Source: an uncultured Fodinibius sp. (lineage in GTDB: Bacteria; Bacteroidota; Rhodothermia; Balneolales; Balneolaceae). Taken from it: a stretch of DNA of 64,000 bases. The first letter of the stretch is position 1. Each line of letters opens with the position of its first letter. A program made the translations under genes and the position numbers. The notes beneath the pieces were generated by a model. It had not been told where the DNA came from. It was given only the letters and a program-made list of their open reading frames with translations, and did not search any database. Shown here one piece after another: positions 31,452 to 40,931 of the stretch. The DNA lies in NCBI GenBank assembly GCA_913056455.1, contig CAJXMJ010000001.1, forward strand, positions 1-64,000, written 5' to 3'.

Positions 31452-33053
31452 TTAGTTCAGATCCTGTTTTTCAACAGGGAGTTTAATGATACATACAGTT
31501 CCAACTGATGGCTCAATAGTATCAATAATAGTGGACTGATCCCAAGTTTCTATCAAAGATTCTTTTTCGAGTGGTTTTTCGAAATGAATGGTACCATGGT
31601 GGGATTTAATTATTTCATTGCAAATTGAGAGGCCCAGTCCTGTACCGCTATTCTTAGTGGTGAAAAAAGGTTCAAATATGCGGGGCTTAATTTCTTCCGG
31701 CATTCCGGTGCCAAAATCCCTAATATAGATTTTGGTCATTCCATCCTCTTTTAGAAGCTCAGTCTTAATTGCAATCTGACAATTTTCGGGCGAGGCCTCT
31801 ATTGAATTTTTGAGTATATTTCGGATAACCTGTTCGATAGAGTCCTTGTCGGCATGAACCGGTAGTAGTTCAGAATCAAAATTGGTTTCATAAGAGATGA
31901 TATGGCTTGGGAAAGCCTCCTTAAGCAAACTCATCTGTTCGGTTAATATCTCATGGATATCAATAGGTTGTTTTTCTTTGCCAATGGGTTTAGAGAATAC
32001 CAGAAGCCTTTTGATCAGTTTTGATACACGGTCTATTTCATTGTGAATAATGTTCAGCGACTTGTTAGATATAGGAGAATTATTGTCTAGGTTAGCTTTC
32101 TTTATTTTCCTTTCGCAGATTTGAATCCGTGTTTTAATAATTGAAATTGGAGTATTAATCTCATGCGCCGTACCTGCAATCAGGTTGCCAAGTGTTGCCA
32201 TCTTTTCTTTTTGAAATAATTCTTTTTCCAATTTTTTTCTTTCAGCTTGCTCCTTTTGCCAAGAATCTGCCATATTATTTATGGCCTTGCTAATTATTCC
32301 AAGTACTCCACGGTATTCTTTTAAACGGTAGGATGAATTGTATTTCATCTTTTGTAGCCCTTCTCTCATTTCGCCCATATGTTTTTTAAGGGTCCATACG
32401 AATGCTATGGTAACGAATAACCCAAGCAGGATTCCCCCAATTGTCAGAAAGAAAGTTCCACCCTGAATATTTTGTGAAGCTGATAGTTTTCTTTCAATAT
32501 GTATGCGAGCCCATGCAGCCCCTATAAGTTTGCCATTGGCATATATTGGCTTTGTGGATAAGGGAAATATCGCTGGATCAAACTTGTGAAGCTTAGTTAG
32601 CAGAGTATCTTCCTCGATTGTTGATCGTGCCTGTCTTCTAATAATGTTATAAGATCGTGGTGGTGGCCCAAAAGCTGGCTTGGGAGGTTCAATTGTTGGA
32701 AAACTGTATCCAATAAATTCATCGAGTTCATAAAAATAAAACCCCCCTTCAAACCGGTGGAAATTACCTAAAATATTCTTTACATCAATTGAAAGTAATG
32801 AATCTGCTAATCTCTCATCATGTTTGGTAATTTTGTTTTTCCCTTCTAAATATTTTTCCCAAACCGGACCAATATGTTCATTACTAATGCTTACCAGCTT
32901 CATGACGGCAGTCTGGGTAATATTTTTATTATCCTCAATAATTTCTTTTTCAGATTTGAGTACTACCCGGTAAAGATAAAATGAGATGATTGTGACAAAT
33001 AAGACAGAAAAGGCAGCAATTATGAGGAGTTTTTGTTTGGTAAAGAATGTCAT
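31452..33053 (-). CDS. Membrane sensor histidine kinase (NtrB/AtoS type)
   Basis: This 533-residue kinase has two membrane spans (about residues 7-29 and 200-220) bracketing an extracytoplasmic sensor domain of about 170 residues, then a linker coiled coil, a HisKA domain with AGTAHEINTPISIIKTRIQI (phosphoacceptor His) and a HATPase domain with NILKNSIEA, RDFGTGMP and GTGLGLSICNEI. It is the partner of the NtrC-type regulator downstream. The sensor probably detects a substrate or product of the adjacent peptide genes; the ligand is unknown. Confidence 0.93.
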   Translation of the reverse strand: MTFFTKQKLLIIAAFSVLFVTIISFYLYRVVLKSEKEIIEDNKNITQTAVMKLVSISNEHIGPVWEKYLEGKNKITKHDERLADSLLSIDVKNILGNFHRFEGGFYFYELDEFIGYSFPTIEPPKPAFGPPPRSYNIIRRQARSTIEEDTLLTKLHKFDPAIFPLSTKPIYANGKLIGAAWARIHIERKLSASQNIQGGTFFLTIGGILLGLFVTIAFVWTLKKHMGEMREGLQKMKYNSSYRLKEYRGVLGIISKAINNMADSWQKEQAERKKLEKELFQKEKMATLGNLIAGTAHEINTPISIIKTRIQICERKIKKANLDNNSPISNKSLNIIHNEIDRVSKLIKRLLVFSKPIGKEKQPIDIHEILTEQMSLLKEAFPSHIISYETNFDSELLPVHADKDSIEQVIRNILKNSIEASPENCQIAIKTELLKEDGMTKIYIRDFGTGMPEEIKPRIFEPFFTTKNSGTGLGLSICNEIIKSHHGTIHFEKPLEKESLIETWDQSTIIDTIEPSVGTVCIIKLPVEKQDLN

Positions 33054-33095
33054 ACAGTTGGCCTAAGTCTCAATTAATACTATATATAACCTGTA

Positions 33096-33111
33096 TGCAG
33101 AAATAATGCCA
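33096..33111 (-). promoter_or_regulatory. Sigma-54 promoter facing the kinase-regulator operon
   Basis: On the minus strand the sequence reads TGGCATTATTTCTGCA, with GG and GC separated by exactly 10 bases, as in the -24/-12 sigma-54 consensus (TGGCAC-N5-TTGCA). The GC lies about 44 bases before the start codon at 33053. The -12 box differs from the consensus by C for T. Confidence 0.65.
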
Positions 33112-33163
33112 CTTGTAGAAGATTCGATCCTGACTCTGGTTAACGTATTTTTACAATTATCGC

Positions 33164-33201
33164 TGTGATGCTTCCGCACACTCCTGTGCGATAATCGCAC
33201 A
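33164..33201 (+). promoter_or_regulatory. Twin 17-bp palindromes, probable NtrC-type enhancer
   Basis: Site 2, TGTGCGATAATCGCACA (33185-33201), is a perfect palindrome with 7-bp arms. Site 1, TGTGATGCTTCCGCACA (33164-33180), has the same length and outer bases, 5 of 7 arm positions matching. Their centres are 21 bp apart, about two helical turns. Their midpoint (33182.5) is essentially midway between the GC boxes of the two sigma-54 promoters (about 33097 and 33266). Confidence 0.65.
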
Positions 33202-33252
33202 GATTATTTATCAGATATGCTTAAATGTAAGTAGGAGCGTGCTTTAGGTCTA

Positions 33253-33268
33253 TGGCATAGTTGTTGCA
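33253..33268 (+). promoter_or_regulatory. Sigma-54 promoter of susC-susD
   Basis: TGGCATAGTTGTTGCA has GG and GC 10 bases apart and TTGCA at -12, close to the sigma-54 consensus. A start of transcription is expected near 33279, giving a leader of about 140-180 bases before susC. The NtrC-type activator gene lies nearby on the other strand. Confidence 0.75.
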
Positions 33269-33455
33269 AATTTATTAGCAAATGTTAGTTGAAGCTTGGC
33301 AAGGTCATTAGCTGGCATTGCTTAAAATGCAACTAGCCCAATATATCTTCATTAGATATCGTCTAGGGCTTTTGGTCGCTAGCAAGAATTGAAGTTTTTA
33401 CGTAATTCTTCACAACTACATGAATTCAATTATTAATAAGGGAAAGGTGATGGTT

Positions 33456-36305
33456 ATGAAAAGAATGGGACAAATGATAATTCTTGGATTAGGTGTGGTA
33501 CTCTTTATGGTCGCCACCGCGCTGGGACAGGGAACTGTAAAGGGTACTGTTTCAGCAAGCGGAACAGGCGATCCAATTCCAGGAGCGAATCTACTTGTTA
33601 AAAATACCAGTATCGGTGCTTCAACAAACGCTGATGGTGAGTTTATTATTCGCGATGTTCCTCCCGGAGAACAAGTTATTGAGGCTCGTTTTATAGGTTA
33701 CAAAACGGTCCGTAAAACTGTAACAATAGTTTCCGGTGAAACAAAAAGCCTCAATTTTCAACTTTCAGAAACAGCTTTGGAGATGGATGAGGTGGTTGTG
33801 ACAGGTACCGGTGGTCAGGCTCGCCGAAAGGAGATCGGGAATAGTATTGAGCAAGTAGGTTCAGAAGAAATTGAGGCTGCATCAATATCTGATTTTGGAG
33901 ATGTAATTCAGGGACGAACTGCAGGAGCTACAATTATGGATAATTCTGGGCAGGTTGGCTCGGCAAGTACTATAAGACTTCGTGGTGGTAATTCTTTTTC
34001 TCAAGGTAACCAACCCCTCATTTATATAGATGGCGTTCGGGTCTCTAGTGGTGCTTTCCGTAGTGATCCGGAAGTAAATCAAGCTGCAGCTCCATTTGAT
34101 GATCTGAATCCTGGAGACATTGCACGGGTAGAAGTAATTAAAGGTGCTGCTGCAACGACAGTATATGGAACTGAGGCCTCTGGAGGAGTCATTCAGATTT
34201 TTACCAAACAGGGTTCTGAAGGTGAAGCTAGGTGGAACTTATCAGTTGGTCAAGGTTTTAATAATATGCCAAAACTGGGTCCCGAAAGTGATCCAACCGG
34301 TTTGGGCCTATGGGATTGTGAAGGTATTGATCCCGGGTGCCCGGATAGTGGTACATATCATAAGAATGGCCATATTCAGCGTTACAATCTATCTGTTCGT
34401 GGTGGAGGACAGGAGTTGAGCTATTTCATTTCTAGTAATATTAGTAGTGAAGACGGTGTTTTCGGACCACAAGGAAGTGATAGCTATGGTATGAGAGGAA
34501 ACTTTGGTTTCCGACCCAATAATCAACTGAATTTTAAATTCAATACTTCTTATAACTACTCTAAAACACGGTGGATTCCAGATGGAAATAATGCAGAGGG
34601 TTTTCTGCTAAATACACTTAGAGGGGATGCCGGTTACACGCCGAATAATAATAATGCCCGAACGTTTAATATGGAGTTATTCACCCGGTCTAATCACTTT
34701 ACCTCTGGTTTGACTGCCAATTGGACCCCCATGGAAAATATGTTACATAAGGTTACAATTGGAATTGATTACAGTGAACAGGATTATACAGAAGAACGAC
34801 CTTTTGGCTTTTTCTTTGAGGAAAAAGGGGATCGTGAGGCTGACTATTATAAAATGGTCAACCGTACGATAGATTATACGGGGTCTTACGATTTTGATAT
34901 AAGTGAAAAAATATCTTCAAGTAGTTCCTGGGGTGCTCAATTTTATGATGAAACAGTAATTGGATTGAATGGTTTTGGTGAAGAATTTGGAGGTCCTGGG
35001 GATAAATTAGTTGACTCAGGAGCCAGAACCGAAGCATTTGAAGATCGCCTTAGTACCGTTAGTGGTGGGTTTTTTGCCCAAGAGCGTATAGGCTATAACG
35101 ATCGCCTGTTCATTACAGGGGGATTAAGGGTGGATGGCCACAGTACTTTTGGAGATGATTTTGGTCTCGCGTTGTATCCAAAGATTTCAGGTTCCTTTGT
35201 CCCTTCAGACTATGATTTCTGGCCTGAGTTCTGGAATACTATGAAATTGCGGGCAGCCTATGGTGAGTCAGGTAGAGCACCAGATGCTTTTGCCGCAATC
35301 CGTACTTGGAGTTCTGTTTCTGGGGATGAAGGACAGCCAGCTGTTACCCCTCAGAATTTAGGTAATCCTGATTTGGGCCCCGAGCGAACAGGAGAATTTG
35401 AGGCTGGTTTTGAGAGCTCATTCATGGAAGATCGAATCTTTGCTGAATTTACCTATTATCGTCAGTTGACAAAAGATGCCCTTGTCCCTGTTCAGCCAGC
35501 CCCATCAACAGGCTTTGTCAACTCACAACTTGAAAATGTTGGAAAACTAGAAAATAAAGGTATCGAGGCTAAAGTGGACATTAATGTAATCCAAGATGGT
35601 CCCGTTCAATGGTCAGTAGGTGGTCAGTATTCCACAAATAAAAGTGAAGCTTTAGATTTAGGGGATGTAGATCGCATCTACGTAAGCTGGCGACAAGAGT
35701 TGCGCACCGGTTATTCAGTGCCAAGCTATTTTCACGAGCGCGTTACCAATCCAAATGCTGTTGGAGAAGAACCGGAGTTTGAAGATCAATATATTGGCCC
35801 CTCTTATCCGACTCACACCTATGGCATTAATACAACTATTTCTATTAAGGATCGTCTAAAAATTGATGTCTTGGGAGAAGGTCAAGGAGGTCATGTGTTA
35901 TCGTCAGGGACGGCCTACCAAAATGTTCGTAGGGGGGCTTGGCCAACGTGTACTGATATTCAATCACAAATTGACCAAGGGAACACATCTGGCCTGACAG
36001 CATATGATCTGGCACTTTGCGATCCCAATGAAACTACTTATGGAATGTGGACTCGAGCGGCGGACTTCTTTAAGATTAGATCACTTTCAGTGGCTTATAA
36101 TTTGCCTGAAAGCTGGTTGCCTGGAAATATTAGAAATGCTTCTCTCAAAGTTCAAGGAAAGAATTTGTGGACTTTTACGGATTATCCTGGTCTGGATCCC
36201 GAAGCCTTTGAGGACGGTGCTCGCGATTTCGTGGACTATCGACAGGAGTATTACAATATTCCCCCACTGAGAACCTTCATAATGAAACTTAATGTGGGAT
36301 TTTAA
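33456..36305 (+). CDS. SusC/RagA-type TonB-dependent outer-membrane transporter
   Basis: This TonB-dependent receptor of about 950 residues has a signal peptide (MKRMGQMIILGLGVV...ALGQ), a carboxypeptidase-like regulatory domain (GTVSASGTGDPIPGANLLVK), a plug domain with QGRTAGATIMDNSGQVGSA and GAAATTVYGTEASGGVIQIF, and a beta-barrel ending IMKLNVGF. I chose ATG 33456 because GGGAAAGG lies about 9 bases ahead and it begins the signal peptide cleanly; the frame is open back to ATG 33420. It pairs with SusD to import oligomers. Neighbours are peptidases, not sugar enzymes, so a peptide is the likely cargo. Confidence 0.94.
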   Translation: MKRMGQMIILGLGVVLFMVATALGQGTVKGTVSASGTGDPIPGANLLVKNTSIGASTNADGEFIIRDVPPGEQVIEARFIGYKTVRKTVTIVSGETKSLNFQLSETALEMDEVVVTGTGGQARRKEIGNSIEQVGSEEIEAASISDFGDVIQGRTAGATIMDNSGQVGSASTIRLRGGNSFSQGNQPLIYIDGVRVSSGAFRSDPEVNQAAAPFDDLNPGDIARVEVIKGAAATTVYGTEASGGVIQIFTKQGSEGEARWNLSVGQGFNNMPKLGPESDPTGLGLWDCEGIDPGCPDSGTYHKNGHIQRYNLSVRGGGQELSYFISSNISSEDGVFGPQGSDSYGMRGNFGFRPNNQLNFKFNTSYNYSKTRWIPDGNNAEGFLLNTLRGDAGYTPNNNNARTFNMELFTRSNHFTSGLTANWTPMENMLHKVTIGIDYSEQDYTEERPFGFFFEEKGDREADYYKMVNRTIDYTGSYDFDISEKISSSSSWGAQFYDETVIGLNGFGEEFGGPGDKLVDSGARTEAFEDRLSTVSGGFFAQERIGYNDRLFITGGLRVDGHSTFGDDFGLALYPKISGSFVPSDYDFWPEFWNTMKLRAAYGESGRAPDAFAAIRTWSSVSGDEGQPAVTPQNLGNPDLGPERTGEFEAGFESSFMEDRIFAEFTYYRQLTKDALVPVQPAPSTGFVNSQLENVGKLENKGIEAKVDINVIQDGPVQWSVGGQYSTNKSEALDLGDVDRIYVSWRQELRTGYSVPSYFHERVTNPNAVGEEPEFEDQYIGPSYPTHTYGINTTISIKDRLKIDVLGEGQGGHVLSSGTAYQNVRRGAWPTCTDIQSQIDQGNTSGLTAYDLALCDPNETTYGMWTRAADFFKIRSLSVAYNLPESWLPGNIRNASLKVQGKNLWTFTDYPGLDPEAFEDGARDFVDYRQEYYNIPPLRTFIMKLNVGF

Positions 36306-36357
36306 AAAGCAATTGGTTTTCAGTTTTAAAAAAATTCAAATACAAGATTTCACTGCT

Positions 36358-37653
36358 ATGAAAACATTGATCAATTTTAAAGAAACATCATACTTGAAAA
36401 CGATACTGGTCCTTTTTGTTCTGGCTGGCTTGGTATCAAGTTGTGATTTTGGGGTTACCAATCCCGGTCGCATACAGGAAGAAGATTTGAATACGGTACA
36501 GGGCATGAATGCTCTAGTAACCGGAATGTCTGCTGACTTCTCTTATGTATATGACGATCTAAGTCTCAGAGGAGCTATGTTATCAGATGAGTTGGCTGGA
36601 AGTGGAAGTTACTATTTAACTTCCACTTTGCGGCATGGAAGAGTTGATCCTGAAGATGTTGGTTTTTACTGGGAAGGAGTGCAACAAGCTCGCTTTGTTG
36701 CAGAGAATGGAATCGAGCGCATGAAAGAGGTACTCGGAGACGATTTCCAAGGGAATCCACTGACTGTTAGGGCATATCTGTTTGCAGGTTTCTCAAACAG
36801 AATTATCGCTGAAAATTATAACCGTGATGTAATAGACAAGGGATCAGCTCAGCCGGCAAGTGAAACTTTTCAGCGTGCTGTAGGTTACTTTGAAGAAGCA
36901 GTGCAACAAGCGCAAGCTGCAAATGAAAGTGATTACTTGACAGCTGCCCATGGTGGTCTTGCACAGGTTTACGTTGGCCTAGGAAACTGGTCAATGGCTC
37001 TTCAACATGCTAGCCAGGTTCCTACAGACTTTGTGCATTCAGCTGCATACTCAAACAATTCGGGTAGAGAGTCAAACGAATATAGACTTGAAACCCATGA
37101 CCGCTATGAGGCTTCTGCATTAAATACTTTGGCCGCCTCTCGAAGTCCGCAGGATCCCCGAGTACCAATTACAGACTGCTCTGCGACTCCCGAAGCTTGT
37201 AGTGATGAACTGGCAGCTGACGGTCAAACTATAATGCTTCGCCAAGAAAAGTTTCCTGAGCTTGGTTCTGATATACCAATTGTCAAGGGAACTGAGATGA
37301 GATTAATTGAGGCTGAAGCTGCACTTTTGGATGATGACTTGCAGACGGCAATGAATAAAATTAATGAAGTACGTAACCATCATGGCCTGCAAGATACTAG
37401 TGCATCTGAGATAGGAGAGCTTGGAGGTAGTGACCGTAGCGATGCTTGGGATATACTTGATCAAGAACGTTTCCTTACACTATGGCTAGAAGGGCGTCGC
37501 TTACACGATCTGCGTCGCTGGGATCATTATTTCCTGGATGGGGGTACCATTGTATACGAGGGAGTTACAAGGCGAGCTTCGTACTTCCCTATCGCTGAGA
37601 GCGAGTGTGCCGCCAATGAAAATGTAGAATGTGAAAAGCCCTACACCGATTAA
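36358..37653 (+). CDS. SusD/RagB-type outer-membrane lipoprotein
   Basis: This lipoprotein of about 431 residues has a signal ending VSSC, where Cys is lipidated, and SusD features: a TPR-rich N-terminal half and the C-terminal ERFLTLWLEGRRLHDLRRW motif. It forms the lid that captures substrates for the SusC channel. I prefer ATG 36358 because it directly starts the signal peptide; the open frame extends back to 36292, overlapping susC. No other binding protein is encoded with it, but the VPS10-like gene lies downstream. Confidence 0.9.
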   Translation: MKTLINFKETSYLKTILVLFVLAGLVSSCDFGVTNPGRIQEEDLNTVQGMNALVTGMSADFSYVYDDLSLRGAMLSDELAGSGSYYLTSTLRHGRVDPEDVGFYWEGVQQARFVAENGIERMKEVLGDDFQGNPLTVRAYLFAGFSNRIIAENYNRDVIDKGSAQPASETFQRAVGYFEEAVQQAQAANESDYLTAAHGGLAQVYVGLGNWSMALQHASQVPTDFVHSAAYSNNSGRESNEYRLETHDRYEASALNTLAASRSPQDPRVPITDCSATPEACSDELAADGQTIMLRQEKFPELGSDIPIVKGTEMRLIEAEAALLDDDLQTAMNKINEVRNHHGLQDTSASEIGELGGSDRSDAWDILDQERFLTLWLEGRRLHDLRRWDHYFLDGGTIVYEGVTRRASYFPIAESECAANENVECEKPYTD

Positions 37654-37674
37654 TTTCTAAGCAATATACAATAC

Positions 37675-37707
37675 ATGCAGCTGCGTCTGAGAAAGGCGCA
37701 GCTGCAT
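37675..37707 (+). terminator. Hairpin after susD
   Basis: ATGCAGCTGCG (37675-37685) and CGCAGCTGCAT (37697-37707) form a perfect 11-bp stem with an 11-nt loop. No T-run follows (TATAAT), so it may cut transcript levels or protect the 3' end rather than stop transcription fully. Downstream, AACACATGTGTT (37718-37729) is a perfect 12-bp palindrome before the next gene. Confidence 0.5.
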
Positions 37708-37778
37708 TATAATATTTAACACATGTGTTTACGGGTCTGTAAAATTTATAGATCTCTCAGTCACTATACCCAAATAAT

Positions 37779-40700
37779 ATGATACGAGACTATAGAATTC
37801 CCTCTCCGGTAGTGCTTGTTTATAGTTGTGTAGTCACTTTCTTATTAGCACTGTTAGGAAACGCTCAAGTAGTTTTGGGCCAACAGGATAGTGCGGTCCC
37901 TGAGTTTTATCAAAACCTTGAGTTTCGGAGCATTGGTCCAGCCGTTACAGGAGGTCGAATTCATGACGTTGAAGCTTTGGATGATGATCCTTCTACTGTT
38001 TATGTAGCCACAGCATCAGGCGGTTTGTGGAAAACAGTTAATAGTGGGACTACCTGGGAGCCTATTTTTAATGATAAACCAGTCAGTACTTTTGGAGATC
38101 TGGCTATTGCTCCATCTAATACTGATATCATTTGGGCAGGGACGGGAGAACAGAATAATCGGCAAAGTACTTCCTGGGGAAATGGTATATATAGGTCTAA
38201 AGATGCGGGAAAATCCTGGACTCATCTGGGATTGGAGAAGACAAGACATATTGGAAGAGTTCAAGTACATCCAGAAGATCCTGATGTAGCATATGTGGCG
38301 GCTCTTGGTAATTTGTGGAAAGCAAGTAAAGAAAGAGGTGTTTATAAAACGGTTGATGGTGGTCAAAGCTGGGAAAAGGTCCTTTACATAGACCGTAATA
38401 CGGGTAGCGTTGATTTGGTTATGGACCCTGAAGATCCCAACACACTGTACGCCGCGACTTATCAACGAAGGCGACGTTCATGGGGTTTTAACGGAGGTGG
38501 TCCCGGAAGCGGAATATTTAAATCGACTAACGGGGGGCAGGAATGGAAAGAGCTAATGAAGGGCATTCCGACTGGAGATAAAGGCCGTATAGGCCTTTCT
38601 ATTGCTGAAACCAATTCTAATACCTTATACGCGACTATAGAGCATGCAGATTCCTCGGGGACTTATAGGACAGATAATGCCGGAAAGAGCTGGGAGCGGG
38701 TCAATAAATTAAATCCGCGCCCGATGTATTACAGTCATATTTTTGTAGATCCAACGGATCAACAAAGAGTTTATGTATTGGGAACTGAATTTTATATGAG
38801 TGAAGATGGCGGCAAGACATTCCGCCAGATGCCCACTCGTCCTACCTATGATGTCGGGGTGCATAGTGATCATCATACCCTTTGGATTAATCCGTCTAAC
38901 CCGAGTCATTTTTATTTGGCAGGCGATGCCGGCTTGCACGTAAGTAAGGATAGAGGCGAAACCTATAGGCGTATTAACAATATACCCATCGGACAGTTTT
39001 ATGCTATAGGATTGGATATGCGAGATCCCTACTACATATATGGAGGAATGCAAGATAATCATTCGTGGATGGGCCCCAATGCAAATCGACGGTGGATAGG
39101 TATTATTAATGATGATTGGTCACAGATTGGTTTTGGCGATGGTATGTATCACCGTCCTGATCCCACGAACTATCGAATTGTGTATAGTAACGAGCAGAAT
39201 GGGGGAATTACCCGTCTTGATCCCAAAACAGGTGATTTGCGAAATATACGTCCTTACCCAAAGGATGACGAAGAAGAATACCGTTTTGATTGGGTAACAC
39301 CTATTGAGCTTTCCAATCATGATCCTACTACAGTTTATTTTGGTGGGAATCATTTGTTTATCTCTCATGATCAAGGAAATTCCTGGCAGCGTACTGAAGA
39401 TTTGACTAGAGGTATCCATCGTGATTCATTGTCTTTGATGGATGTGGAGGGGACTAAAGATATGTTGTCAAAGCACGATGGAACTTCTTCATATGCTGAA
39501 ATAACAACTATTTCAGAATCACCTATAACTTCTGCAATTATTTGGATAGGGACTGACGACGGTAATATTCAAGTTTCCAGAGATGGGGGGAAGAGCTGGT
39601 CAGAAGTAGCAAAAAATATTGGAGGAGTCCGATATGGGACATATGTGAGTAGAGTTGAAGCATCTTCAAGTGATAAAGGCACAGCCTATGCCACTCTTGA
39701 TGCCCACCGTGATGGAGATTTTGCTCCTTATGTTTTTAAGACTACAAATTTTGGGAGAACCTGGAAAAAAATAACAACTGGTTTGCCTGGCGAGGGTTCT
39801 GTTAATGTAATTCGAGAGCATCCCAAAAATCCCAATTTACTCTTCCTTGGTACTGAGCATAATCTCTATGTATCTCAAAATGCAGGCAAAAAATGGAACC
39901 GGTTGGGTTCTAATTTACCCACCACGCTCTATGATGATTTGAGAATTCATCCCAGAGAAGATGATCTAGTTGTTGGGACGCATGGAAGAAGTATTTGGAT
40001 ATTAGATGATCTTACTCCGTTGATTAACTGGGAAAAACAGACTGAAAAAAAAGAGGCAAAGTTATTCCCGATAAAATCTGCCCAACTTTTACAGTACTGG
40101 AAGTCAACATCCTATCGTGGACAGGCTTCTTATTCAGGAAAAAATCCGCCCCAGGGAACTATTTTGAATTACTACTTAGGTGAAGCTACGGATTCAGTAG
40201 ATATCGAAATAAGAAACAGTTCCGGAATGTTGGTCCGTACTTTAAAGGGAGCAGGTGATGGAGGTGAGATTCACAGACTTAACTGGGATTTGCGCCACGA
40301 ACCGCCTCCTTCAAGGGAGGAGGACGAAAAGGAGGAAGGTTTGGTCAAATCCGAAATTATTTTACCTGAATTGCCGCACGAAACTAAACCAAAGGGTCCT
40401 TTTGTAGCTCCCGGTGTGTATGAGGTGAAATTACTTACAGGGGATAACGTCTCGGTGCAAACTGTTACAGTAGAAAAAGACCCCGAGCTCCCTCTTAGTG
40501 ATCAGGATTGGCACGAAAGGGAAGAATTTCTCCTGGACGTAGCCGATATGCAGGAAGAAGCTTGGCAGGCTGCCGAAAAAATTGCGGAGCTGCAACAAAG
40601 AATGCATGCTTTGCGTGATACCCTGAAAAGTCTGGATAGACTATCCAGTGAGGTATCTGAAAGAGTGGGTATCGTGGATTCCCTTGCCAATGAAATTGGC

Positions 40701-40931
40701 GCAGAATCACCCAATGATGGGTTAAGGGACGATCTGTATGACTTTGCCAGTGAATTTATCCGTGACGGTTCAGATCAGAGCTCCTTATATCCGCCCACTC
40801 AAACCCAGTGGATGAGGAAAAAAGATTTAGATCGAAGGTTAAATCAAACTCTCAGGGAAATCAAAAACGAAGTGGCCTTGGCTGAAAAAATCATAACTCA
40901 ATACAAGGAATTCTTGCCAGATGGTGAATAA
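37779..40931 (+). CDS. Secreted Asp-box (VPS10/sortilin-like) repeat protein
   Basis: This 1050-residue exoprotein has a signal peptide (hydrophobic stretch about residues 11-35, ending GQQDS) and about ten Asp-box repeats of the S/TxDxGxxW type, for example SKDAGKSW, TVDGGQSW, STNGGQEW, SRDGGKSW and TTNFGRTW. These form a sortilin/VPS10-like beta-propeller. A final helical region is rich in Glu and Leu. Proteins of this type are often called glycosyl hydrolases, but no catalytic site is evident; binding or partial hydrolysis is possible. Its end overlaps the next gene by 11 bases, indicating an operon. Confidence 0.82.
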   Translation: MIRDYRIPSPVVLVYSCVVTFLLALLGNAQVVLGQQDSAVPEFYQNLEFRSIGPAVTGGRIHDVEALDDDPSTVYVATASGGLWKTVNSGTTWEPIFNDKPVSTFGDLAIAPSNTDIIWAGTGEQNNRQSTSWGNGIYRSKDAGKSWTHLGLEKTRHIGRVQVHPEDPDVAYVAALGNLWKASKERGVYKTVDGGQSWEKVLYIDRNTGSVDLVMDPEDPNTLYAATYQRRRRSWGFNGGGPGSGIFKSTNGGQEWKELMKGIPTGDKGRIGLSIAETNSNTLYATIEHADSSGTYRTDNAGKSWERVNKLNPRPMYYSHIFVDPTDQQRVYVLGTEFYMSEDGGKTFRQMPTRPTYDVGVHSDHHTLWINPSNPSHFYLAGDAGLHVSKDRGETYRRINNIPIGQFYAIGLDMRDPYYIYGGMQDNHSWMGPNANRRWIGIINDDWSQIGFGDGMYHRPDPTNYRIVYSNEQNGGITRLDPKTGDLRNIRPYPKDDEEEYRFDWVTPIELSNHDPTTVYFGGNHLFISHDQGNSWQRTEDLTRGIHRDSLSLMDVEGTKDMLSKHDGTSSYAEITTISESPITSAIIWIGTDDGNIQVSRDGGKSWSEVAKNIGGVRYGTYVSRVEASSSDKGTAYATLDAHRDGDFAPYVFKTTNFGRTWKKITTGLPGEGSVNVIREHPKNPNLLFLGTEHNLYVSQNAGKKWNRLGSNLPTTLYDDLRIHPREDDLVVGTHGRSIWILDDLTPLINWEKQTEKKEAKLFPIKSAQLLQYWKSTSYRGQASYSGKNPPQGTILNYYLGEATDSVDIEIRNSSGMLVRTLKGAGDGGEIHRLNWDLRHEPPPSREEDEKEEGLVKSEIILPELPHETKPKGPFVAPGVYEVKLLTGDNVSVQTVTVEKDPELPLSDQDWHEREEFLLDVADMQEEAWQAAEKIAELQQRMHALRDTLKSLDRLSSEVSERVGIVDSLANEIGAESPNDGLRDDLYDFASEFIRDGSDQSSLYPPTQTQWMRKKDLDRRLNQTLREIKNEVALAEKIITQYKEFLPDGE

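Noticed and set aside
37779-40931. Glycoside hydrolase
   Set aside because: Asp-box repeats form a propeller fold, but I see no catalytic residues; the neighbours are peptidases.
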